Part shown: positions 13,301 to 25,300 of the stretch, one piece after another
How the letters are laid out: every line of letters starts with the position of its first letter
How positions within the stretch are numbered: position 1 is the first letter of the stretch
Assembly: GCA_028752905.1 (NCBI GenBank)
Contig: JAQNBH010000009.1
Location: forward strand, 45,989,165 to 46,053,164
Reading direction: 5' to 3'
Length of the DNA: 64,000 bases
Source of the DNA: Cladorhizidae sp. MBARI D1340-BT2
Lineage: Eukaryota > Porifera > Demospongiae > Poecilosclerida > Cladorhizidae
Made by a program: the position numbers and the translations under genes
The notes under the pieces: model-generated
Told to the model about the DNA's origin: nothing
Databases searched by the model: none
What the model saw: the letters and a program-made list of their open reading frames with translations, nothing else

Positions 13301-16300
13301 ATGAAGAAGGTGCTGGGGTGCAGGTGGAGAGCCATGATGAAGAAGGTGCTGGGGTGCATGTAGAGAGCCGTGATGAAGAAGGTGCCGAGGTGCAGGTGGA
13401 GAGCTGTGATGAAGAAGGTGCTGGGGTGCAGGTAGAGAGCCGTGATGAAGAAGGTGCTGAGGTGCAGGTGGAGAGCTGTGATGAAGAAGGTGCTGGGGTG
13501 CAGGTAGAGAGCCGTGATGAAGAAGGTGCTGGGTGCAGGTGGAGAGCTGGGGTGCAGGTGGAGAGCTGTGATGAAGAAGGTGCTGGGGTGCCTGGAGATG
13601 ATGCTGTGCACCCTGACGACAGGGCAGATCTCAGGAGAGCTGTGTTGCTGATGAAATAGCCGATAGTTATTCAGGAGATCAGTTTCAAGGTAAGTATAGT
13701 TGCAGTCAGAAAGCTAGAACAATGCTGGAATCTTCACAGATAGCTGTGGCTAAGTATGACTATACAATAATATAAACAGTGGCTTGAACATTATAGCTAG
13801 CTCTAACTATTAGGATTCTCCACTAAAATAATGTGGTCTCCCTGTGTGGCAGGTTCTGCCTTGGTATCTGTGTGCCCAACTTACTCTCCAACAGCTGCTT
13901 CTCTTCCTTTGTAACAAATATTTACATTTTGTGGTTTTGTTGCTAGGAAATAAATTTCACCACAATGTTGGTCAACTCATGGCAATCTAGTGATATGGTT
14001 GCTTGTATCATATACACTGCACTGGAGCAAGCTTCAGACTTTCCTCTATCACTGTCGAGTTATGTACTTGCCTTTAGACTTGATTTGCATTTTCAGTGTT
14101 GATTATTTACAATCTTTCCTGCTAGGCGGGCAATAAATTGAGTGGACCCTGAGGCATTCAGAGGGTTAAAGAATCTGTAGGGAAGAAAGAGATGCCCTCC
14201 AAGAGCCAAGAGAAATGCACCTGTTAGGCATCTATCAGCAGAGGAACGTGCCAAGTACTTCAAGGACGACTATAATTATTCTGTACCTTTTGCATACTTT
14301 TTTACACTTCCTTTCATGAAGATAACTTTGAAACAGATTGGAACAGAATTAGCTGTAACAGAAATGGTATTTTTCAACGGAAAATGATTCCCTCTACATC
14401 CTGTCCCATGCAAGCCTGCAGGAAGTGATTCCCTCTACATCCTGCCCCATGCAAGCCTGCAGGAAGTGATTCCCTCTACATCCTGTCCCATGCAAGCATG
14501 CAGGAAGTGATTCCCTCTACATCCTGTCCCATGCAAGCCTGCAGGAAGATGGTTCCTCTACATCCTGTCCCATGCAAGCCTGCAGGAAGATGGTTCCTCT
14601 ACATCCTGTCCCATGCAAGCCTGCAGGAAGATGGTTCCTCTACATCCTGCCCCATGCAAGCCTGCAGGAAGATGGTTCCTCTACATTCTGCCCCATGAAA
14701 GCCTGCAGGAAGATGGTTCCTTCTACATCCTGTCCCATGCAAGCCTCCAGGAAGATGGTTCCTCTACATCCTGCCCCATGCAAGCCTGCAGGAAGATGGT
14801 TCCTCTACATCCTGCCCCATGCAAGCCTGCAGGAAGATGGTTCCCATTCTGCCCCAGCCTACAGGAAACAGCACAGCCGAGTGCAGATCTAATTAATGAT
14901 CTAAAGAAGGATGGAAACGATATTGCGGCACTTTTCTCCACAGCCACACCCACCTATACAGCTAGTGGCCACACACTGTCATCACTTCCTTTAAAAGGAA
15001 ACTAAATCCTGGTGTGTGTGTGTGTGGTGATGGTGTGTCTGTGGTGTGTGTGGTGATGGGGTGTCTGTGGTGATGAGGTGTCTGTGGTGATGGGGTGTGT
15101 GGTGGATGGAATAAGCATTGGGTGTGTATGTATCATGATAGTGGATGGGATGTGTGTGTGGTGGAGGGAGTGTATGATGTGTGTGTGGTGGAGGGAGTGT
15201 ATGATGTGTGTGTGGTGGAGGGAGTGTATGATGTGTGTGTGGTGGAGGGAGTGTATGATGTGTGTGTGGTGGAGGGAGTGTATGATGTGTGTGTGGTGGA
15301 GGGAGTGTATGATGTGTGTGTGGTGGAGGGAGTGTATGATGTGTGTGTGGTGGAGGGAGTGTATGATGTGTGTGTGGTGGAGGGAGTGTATGATGTGTGT
15401 GTGGTGGAGGGAGTGTATGATGTGTGTGTGGTGGAGGGAGTGTATGATGTGTGTGTGGTGGAGGGAGTGTATGATGTGTGTGTGGTGGAGGGAGTGTATG
15501 ATGTGTGTGTGGTGGAGGGAGTGTATGATGTGTGTGTGGTGGAGGGAGTGTATGATGTGTGTGTGGTGGAGGGAGTGTATGATGTGTGTGTGTGCATGTG
15601 TACAGGCCCACTGTGACTAGCCTGCGTGTCATCCGAGACCCAACCCCCAACCAGTACATGCTTCTTGTCAGCTTCAAAGACAAGGTGAGGCCCGAGGAAG
15701 AATGTGAATTCCCTTGTCCGCTTCAATCTACTGATGTAGTTCTACATGCCTTGCCACACACCACACAACATGCCTTGCCACACACCATGCCTTGCCACAC
15801 ACCATGCCCCGTGCCTTGCCACACACCATGCCTTGCCACACACCGTGCCTTGCCACACACCGTGCCTTGCCACGCACCGTGCCTTGCCACGCACCGTGCC
15901 TTGCCACACACCGTGCCTTGCCACACACCGTGCCTTGCCACACACCGTGCCTTGCCACACACCGTGCCTTGCCACACACCGTGCCTTGCCACACACCATG
16001 CCTTGCCACACACCATGCCTTGCCACACACCATGCCTTGCCACGCACCATGCCTTGCCAGGCTTCAGCCAGACACTTCTACTCCACCTTCAATGGCAAGC
16101 CTTACAATTCCCTGGAGGTGTCTGCTTGTTGGTTGGTAGTAGTGCTGCGTGTGGAGGTCATGAAGAGCTCCCAAGGAGCTGCTCTGCCGAGTAGAGACCT
16201 CACGGAACTCCCCTCTTGTCCTGTGTGTCTGGAGAGGCTGGTACGTGTGCCTGAGGAGGGTCTGTCAAGGGGGTGGGGTCTAGCTTAACCATCTCTCGTG

Positions 16301-19300
16301 TCCTGTGTTAGGATGACTCGGTGCTGACTATTCTCTGCAATCACTCCTTCCACGTGCAGTGTCTGACCCGATGGGAGGACTCCACGTGAGTGAGCACACG
16401 TCACACCTGACTAGCACCACACACACACACACCACACACCACACAGCACACACATGTATGTACACCTGCACCACGCACAAACATATGCACCACACATGCA
16501 CACACATACACACCACACACACACCACGCATGCATACACATATACATCACATGCATGCACACACATACACATCTCATGCATACACACATACACACCACAT
16601 GTATGCACACACATACATACACGCCACACACATCGGGGTTTCATTTAGAAAATTGTCCAGGGGGGGCATGATAGTTAAAGATGTGGTGCTAATGAATTTT
16701 AATAATACAATTTCCAAAAGGGGGAGGGGGGGGGCAAATAGGTTCCAAGGGAGGGGCAGCCCCCACCCCCCTAAATGAAACCCAGCCACACATACATGCC
16801 ACGCACATACATACCACACATATGCACACACATCACACATATGCACATAAATACACAACCACACACATACATGTACATACACACTGTGCACACAAGCTAC
16901 GTATCAACTCTCTCTCTCTTGTCCTTTCCTCATCAGCTGTCCTATTTGCCGCTACACACAGACACCTGAACCCTGCACCCAGGAAAACACATGCTTCTCT
17001 TGTGACTCCAAGGAGGTGTGTGAATGTGGTGTGTGTGTGGGGTGTGGGTGTGGTGACATGGAGTTTTCTTTTGTTTGCAGGACTTGTGGATTTGTCTCAT
17101 CTGTGGCCATATTGGGTGTGGCAGATATGTGCAGGGACACGCCCACTTGTAAGCACACGCACACATGATACATCACACACACACACTGTATGCACACACA
17201 CTATGCACACACACACTGTACACACACACTCACTGTATGCACACACACACTGTATGCACACACACTTATACACACACTGTATGCACACTCACTCTATGCA
17301 CACACACACTGTATGCACACACACTTATACACTCACTATATGCACACTAACACACATACACTGTATGCAAACTCACACAGTATGCACACTCGCTGTACAT
17401 GTATGCACACTCACACACACACTGTATGCACTTACACTATGCACTCTCATACACACTGTATGCAAACTCACACATAGACAACACACACACACACACACAA
17501 ACAAACCGCTTATGCGCACACCTGGCCACACACGCACTATTAGATGCCCTTACAAGGTCTGGTTGCTAACACATAGGCCAGTGTTTATCCTGGAGCAGAG
17601 TTTAACTTGGGACAGTAATGGTGCTGTTGTCTGTGACATGGACTCTGTACTTATGTGCGTGTGTGTAGGCACTATGTGGACACCCAACATACCTTCTCCA
17701 TGCAGCTGGGCAGAGTGCAGCGAGTGTGGGACTATATTGCAGGTACAGGGGGCAGGGGGCAGTGAGTGGGACTATATTGCAGGTACAGGGGGCAGTGAGT
17801 GTGGGACTATATTGCAGGTACAGGGGGCAGCGAGTGTGGGACTATATTGCAGGTACAGGGGGCAGTGAGTGTGGGACTATATTGCAGGTACAGGGGGAAG
17901 CGAGTGTGGGACTATATTGCAGGTACAGGGGGCAGCGAGTGTGGGACTATATTGCAGGTACAGGGTGCAGCGAGTGTGGGACTATATTGCAGGTACAGGG
18001 GGCAGTGAGTGTGGGACTATATTGCAGGTACAGGGGGCAGGGTGCAGCGAGTGTGGGACTATATTGCAGGTACAGGGGGCAGTGAGTGTGGGACTATATT
18101 GCAGGTACAGGGTGCAGGGTGCAGCGAGTGTGGGACTATATTGCAGGTACAGGGGGCAGTGAGTGTGGGACTATATTGCAGGTACAGGGGGCAGGGTGCA
18201 GCGAGTGTGGGACTATATTGCAGGTACAGGGGGCAGTGAGTGTGGGACTATATTGCAGGTACAGGGGGCAGGGTGCAGCGAGTGTGGGACTATATTGCAG
18301 GTACAGGGGGCAGTGAGTGTGGGACTATATTGCATATTGCAGGTACAGGGTGCAGTGAGTGTGGGACAGGTACAGGGTGCAGCGAGTGTGGGACTATATA
18401 GCTATGTATGTATATATATATACCACACTAGACCTTGTAGGTTGTTAATGAGCCAGCTATGTATGTATATATATATATATACCACACTAGACCTTGTAGG
18501 TTGCTAATGAGCCAGCTATGTATGTATATATATATACCACACTAGACCTTGTAGGTTGTTAACGAGCCAGCTATGTATGTATATATATATATACCACACT
18601 AGACCTTGTAGGTTGCTAATGAGCCAGCTATGTATGTATATATATATACCACACTAGACCTTGTAGGTTGCTAATGAGCCAGCTATGTATGTATATATGT
18701 TCCATCCAATCTATGAATCTGCCCAATCTATAGATTGTGCAGCACAATCTATGAATTCATAGATTGGATGCCAATCTATAGATTGTGCTGCATCTATGAA
18801 TGCCCATCTTGCCTGCCAATCAATACACTTCAAACATGGTAGCATATTAACACCCTTTGCAACAGAAAGTGATGATTGCAACTGAGAGTGTAATAATGTA
18901 GAAAAAAGTGATACTGAGAAAAAGTTCCACATGGACTTGGCAGATAAAGAACTAGTGACATGGCAAGTGTAGCTAGAGCAAAAAAAGATATTTGAAGAAT
19001 ATTGCTCTGTCAAAAAAGATATAATGCAGAGTTTGTAATACCCACGAACACTCGCACAACTGCTATAGTCCCCAATTGTAGAGAAACTTGCCTCACAAAC
19101 AGCTCTTCTCTTTTTGTGGGAGTATTGCGGGCTTTATAAATTCCCGTCGACTATCCCATATTGTGTGGGTGGGTTTGGATATTTGGCTTGCACACTCGCT
19201 CAGTATAACTAGTCGATAATAAGAATTGGTCCATCCAATCTATGAATCTGTTGCAAAGGGTGTTAATATGCTACCATGTTTTGAAGTGTATTGATTGGCA

Positions 19301-22300
19301 GGCCATGGATTGGCATTTCATAGATTGTGCAGGCAGCACAATCTATGAATGCATAGATTGTGCTGCTCAATCTATAGATTGGGCAGATTCATAGATAGGA
19401 TGGAACATATATATATACCACACTAGACCTTGTAGGTTGCTAATGAGCCAGCTATGTATGTATATATATATATATATATATAACCACACTAGACCTTGTA
19501 GGTTAGCCAGCTATGTATATATATATACCACACTAGACCTTGTAGGTTGTTAACCGATTGCACGCCGTATTCCTAGTACCCGCGGGCAAATTATTCATGA
19601 ATTAACGAGGTATTTTACTTATTATTTTTATATCTTCCGTTCTGCAGGGACTCCACCCATGAAACTTGGGTCATATTCAGCCACATGATAGCTCTACTTC
19701 CTGTAAAAAAATCGAGCCTTCCTTACCAACTGGGCAGAACTAACCAGCATTATAAAACCTTGTCATCTTCTTGGGGGTGAATATTTTCATATTTTCACAC
19801 TATTATACACACATTATAATGCCAACACAAGATGGAGCATCTATTTACAAACCCTCTACCATATGCAAAGCCAGTGGGTTGTTTTCCCCATCAAAATGCT
19901 AACAAATAATAATACAAAAAACAAATTATAAGAGAGTGAAAATGCTAACACATACTAGAATAAAACCATAATATAAAACACAATTATGTAAGGGAGTGTC
20001 TTGGGTAGAGCTCCGGTCTTGCTGTCACGGGTAGAGTAGAACTTGCTCAGTCTTGGGTATAGCTTGCTTGGTCTCCGGCATGATATTTCACCATGTTTTT
20101 ATTCTACACAAACATGAGATACCAGGATAAGAATAACACTTGAATACTGGAGAGACTAGAGAAGTAGACGAAGGGACAGGGAACGAGAGAAGTAGACGAA
20201 GGAGCAGGGAACAAGAGAGAAGTAGACGAAGGAGCAGGGAACAAGAGAGAAGTAGACGAAGGAGCAGGGAACAAGAGAGAAGCACAGAAAGGAGCACGGG
20301 GTGCATAAACATTACTGATAGTCCACCAAGGTATGGTATTACGAAAACAGTCACAGCCTGTTGATCCACCACACAAAGGAACCTTACAAAAACAACACTG
20401 GGACCTTGCCTCATGCCTGTAACCTTTACTAATGCAAACTACACAGCGCTTCTTTGCACAGCACTGTGGGAAATGACCTAGTTTTAAATTGAGGCGATCT
20501 AGCTGACTATTTGCCTGACTACAACGTTGACCTGCACGCTGCCGAGAAGAGAAAGAACCAATCAAAGATTTAGCTAGAACAATCCTAGCTTCTAGATAAT
20601 TACCCTTCCTTACTGATATTGGAGCTCGGACAGAAGAAAACAAAATAAATGAATTCAATAAACAAGCTTCTATCAAATTTGTAACCAACAAACCTTCAAT
20701 AGAATTTACATGTACATAACGCATTAGCTCCAAAAACCGAGTCCTAGGCATTACTTTACGAACCAAAGATCCAGACAAATCCGAGTGATTAGTGGACCAG
20801 TACAATTCTAAGTATGGAAGTGTGGAAACTCCCATTATTATCAACATTCCTACAAAAGCTTTCATTTCCTCTATATTATTATCTACCCATGGCCTGGAGA
20901 GACTAGCCATCCTAGAAACGTAACTGTTCGTCTCTGCTACTAGGAGTTCCCACACTTCAAGAGTAAAAAAAAGGTAAAATGCATCTAAAAATGTACTTGA
21001 TGCACCAAGCAATGAAGAAGTTGGACCAGCTGTTGCTGTATAGTCCAATTTCAAAGGAGTTGGCTCCTTTATTTCCCACTTACCTGTGACCTCAGTTAGC
21101 CTAGAACCAGTGCCAGATGCTTGGGCAGAACCAGTGCCAGATGCTCGGACAGAACCAGTGCCAGATGCTCGCACACGCCTATAACCTCTGGCCCGCCTAC
21201 TACCAGTACCTTTTGGAGGACCACTAGCAACACTTACGACTCCACTACCACTTGAGCTGCTTCCCCCTTGGCCAGTACTCCCTCGCCCGCCTCTCCCTCG
21301 GCCAGTACTCCCTCGCCTGCCTATCCCTCGCACAACTCCAGCACCAGTCGTGTTCCCACGCCCTGTAGAGACTTCAGGCAAGGCTTCCTCATCCTCCAAT
21401 GTAACAAAAGGAGTCATAGATGCCTCATCTCCACTCTCATCATCTGATGCTGTAGGAAAAGTAGTGGGGAGGGTGGGAAAAACAAGATATATATATATAT
21501 CAAGTTTGTGGTCAACATTTGAAAATTCAAATTCAAATGAAAATCAACATCAACAACTCCAACCTACACTCCTAGCTATAACTTTTTTTCTATAACTATC
21601 CTGTCTGAATTTGGAATACCAACAGAATAAGCTAGTATTTGGCAATAGTACACTCTCAGTTGACTATGGTAAACAAAGGCTATGAAGCGCTATGAAGCGC
21701 TAAGGTTAGAAGAAACTTACAATCGAGAAGTCCATCCAAGCGCGCCTCTTCTCTTAGAGCAACTGGATCCAGAGTGTTTCCTCGGTATGCATAGATGTCT
21801 TCACCTTCTTCCCCAAATGAATCTGACCCAGAATCGCCAGAATCGTCGGCTAAAAGTTGAGAAATAACGTCCTCACAGGAGAGCATCTTTGAGCAGTTTT
21901 TAAAAAAAGCTCGACCAACAAAAATGGCGTTCAACCGCAGGATTTTTGTTGCACGATGCATCAACCGGAAATAATCATTTTTATGACGTTCTCTAGTCTA
22001 CTAGGCATGTGCAGAACCCAACCGGGGCTGTTAGCTCGTAACGGTTCATTTTATATATTTTCGTGTGGCGAAGGATGTAAGGTCTCGCGCCATATGGCGC
22101 TTACGGCGTTTAATCGGTTAATGAGCCAGCTATGTATGTGTATATATATATATACCACACTAGACCTTGTAGGTTGTTAATGAGCCAGCTATGTATGTGT
22201 ATATATATATATACCACACTAGACCTTGTAGGTTGCTAATGAGCCAGCTATGTATATATATATACCACACTAGACCTTGTAGTTGTTTGTTAGCCAGCTA

Positions 22301-25300
22301 TGTACATGTATGTATATATATTCACCGCACTAGACTTTGTAGGCTGCTAAGAGCCAGCTAATGAATAGCACAACATGTCCCAGCCTTTGCATGGGATGAC
22401 ACCCAATACCAAATAGAAACCACTTATGTTAGAACCCACACTTCAAAAGCTTCTCTCGTTAGTGCTGAATAAATAGAATCCATACAAGTTGACCATGTTT
22501 AGACATGACACGCAGTCTTGCCACAGGAGTAGGCCCAAGTGCCACTCCCACCCCACTCGTTATGCTCCCCACCCTCCTCTCCACCCCACTCATTATGCTT
22601 CCCACCCTCCACCCTCCTCTCCACCCCACTCGTTATGCTCCCCACCCTCCACCCTCCTCTCCACCCCACTCATTATGCTCCTCACCCTCCACCCTCCTCT
22701 CCACCCCACTCATTATGCTCCCCACCCTCCTCTCCACCCCACTCATTATGCTTCCCACCCTCCACCCTCCTCTCCACCCCACTCATTATGCTCCCCACCC
22801 TCCTCTCCACCCCACTCATTATGCTCCCCACCCTCCACCCTCCTCTCCACCCACTCATTATGCTTCCCACCCTCCACCCTCCTCTCTACCCCACTCATTA
22901 TGCTCCCCACCCTCCACCCTCCTCTCCACCCCACTCATTATGCTCCCCACCCTCCTCTCCAACCCACTCATTATGTTTCCCACCCTCCACCCTCCTCTCC
23001 ACCCCACTCATTATGCTTCCCACCCTCCACCCTCCTCTCCACCCCACTCATTATGTTTCCCACCCTCCACCCTCCTCTCCACCCCACTCATTATGCTCCC
23101 CACCCTCCACCCTCCTCTCCACCCCACTCATTATGCTCCCCACCCTCCACCCTCCTCTCCACCCTCCTCTCCACCCCACTCATTATGCTCCCCACCCTCC
23201 TCTCCACCCCACTCATTATGCTCCCCACCCTTCTCTCCACCCCACTCGTTATGCTTCCCACCCTCCACCCTCCTCTCCACCCCACTCATTATGCTCCCCA
23301 CCCTCCTCTCCACCCACTCATTATGCTCCCCACCCTCCTCTCCACCCCACTCATTATGTTTCCCACCCTCCACCCTCCTCTCCACCCACTCATTATGCTC
23401 CCCACCCTCCTCTCCACCCCACTCATTATGCTTCCCATACTCCTTTCTTGCCCTCTCCTTCAGACAACTATGTGCACCGTCTGGTACAAAACAAAGCGGA
23501 TGGGAAGCTGGTGGAGGTAGGCCACCGGGGACAACTGTTACCCAGTGACCAAAAGATGGACTCCTTACAGTTAGAGGTACATGGATGTGTTAGTCATTCA
23601 TTGTACCTCATTGGAGATACTGCTTCTGCTTGTTGTAACAGTGTTGCTTCTGCTTGTTGTAACAGTGTTGCTTCTGCTTGTAACAGTGTTACTTCTGCTT
23701 GTAACAGTGTTGCTTCTGCCTGTGTTGCTTCTGCTTGTAACAGTGTTACTTCTGCTTGTAACAGTGTTGCTTCTGCTTGTTGTAACAGTGTTGCTTCTGC
23801 TTGTTGTAACAGTGTTGCTTCTGCTTGTAACAGTGTTGCTTCTGCTTGTAACAGTGTTGCTTCTGCTTGTAACAGTGTTGCTTCTGCTTGTAACAGTGTT
23901 GCTTCTGCTTGTAACAGTGTTGCTTCTGCTTGTTGTAACAGTGTTGCTTCTGCTTGTAACAGTGTTGCTTCTGCTTGTTGTAACAGTGTTGCTTCTGCTT
24001 GTAACAGTGTTACTTCTGCTTGTAACAGTGTTGCTTCTGCTTGTTGTAACAGTGTTGCTTCTGCTTGTTGTAACAGTGTTGCTTCTTCTTGTAACAGTGT
24101 TGCTTCTGCTTGTAACAGTGTTGCTTCTGCTTGTTGTAACAGTGTTGCTTCTGCTTGTAACAGTGTTGCTTCTGCTTGTTACAGTGTTGCTTCTGCTTGT
24201 TGTAACAGTGATGCCTCTGCTTGTAACAGTGTTGCTTCTGCTTGTAACAGTGTTACTTCTGCTTGTAACAGTGTTGCTTCTGCTTGTAACAGTGTTGCTT
24301 CTGCTTGTAACAGTGTTACTTCTGCTTGTAACAGTGTTGCTTCTGCTTGTAACAGTGTTGCTTCTGCTTGTTGTAACAGTGTTGCTTCTGCTTGTTGTAA
24401 CAGTGTTGCTTCTGCTTGTTGTAACAGTGTTACTTCTGCTTGTAACAGTGTTGCTTCTGCTTGTTGTAACAGTGTTACTTCTGCTTGTAACAGTGTTACT
24501 TCTGCTTGTAACAGTGTTGCTTCTGCTTGTAACAGTGTTGCTTCTGCTTGTAACAGTGTTGCTTCTGCTTGTTGTAACAGTGTTGCTTCTGCTTGTAACA
24601 GTGTTGCTTCTGCTTGTTGTAACAGTGTTGCTTCTGCTTGTAACAGTGTTGCTTCTGCCTGTGTTGCTTCTGCTTGTAACAGTGTTACTTCTGCTTGTAA
24701 CAGTGTTGCTTCTGCTTGTTGTAACAGTGTTGCTTCTGCTTGTTGTAACAGTGTTGCTTCTGCTTGTAACAGTGTTGCTTCTGCTTGTAACAGTGTTGCT
24801 TCTGCTTGTAACAGTGTTGCTTCTGCTTGTAACAGTGTTGCTTCTGCTTGTAACAGTGTTGCTTCTGCTTGTAACAGTGTTGCTTCTGCTTGTTGTAACA
24901 GTGTTGCTTCTGCTTGTAACAGTGTTGCTTCTGCTTGTTGTAACAGTGTTGCTTCTGCTTGTAACAGTGTTACTTCTGCTTGTAACAGTGTTGCTTCTGC
25001 TTGTTGTAACAGTGTTGCTTCTGCTTGTTGTAACAGTGTTGCTTCTGCTTGTAACAGTGTTGCTTCTGCTTGTAACAGTGTTGCTTCTGCTTGTTGTAAC
25101 AGTGTTGCTTCTGCTTATTGTAACAATGTTGCTTTTGCTTGTTGTAATAGTGTTGCTTCTGATTGTTGTAACAGTGTTGCTTCTGCTTGTTGTGACTGTT
25201 GCTCTTGTTGTGACTGTTGCTGCTGCTTATTGTGATAGTGTTGCTTCTGTTTGTGACGTTGTAGTACTCGTATTTACTAAGCAGTCAACTGGAGACGCAG

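Larger units (their letters stand above)
18400..22370. repeat. AT-rich satellite (about 54-58 bp unit), interrupted by two mobile elements
   Basis: The unit contains AGCCAGCTATGTATGTATAT, ACCACACTAGACCTTGTAGG and TTG(C/T)TAATG. It occurs at 18400-18698, 19407-19553 and 22118-22370. The gaps are a fold-back element (18699-19406) and a piggyBac element (19554-22117), both inserted into units of the same array. The last copies before 22370 are diverged. Confidence 0.93.

Noticed and set aside
15078..15726. Histidine/proline- or valine-rich frames in the 27-bp array
   Set aside because: Near-perfect microsatellite-like array between a BRAP intron body and its acceptor; the frames end where the repeat ends.
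18711..19013. 100-codon minus frame inside the fold-back element as a transposase
   Set aside because: It mostly translates the inverted arm palindromes (IDWADS, AAQSIDW) and has no similarity to a transposase.
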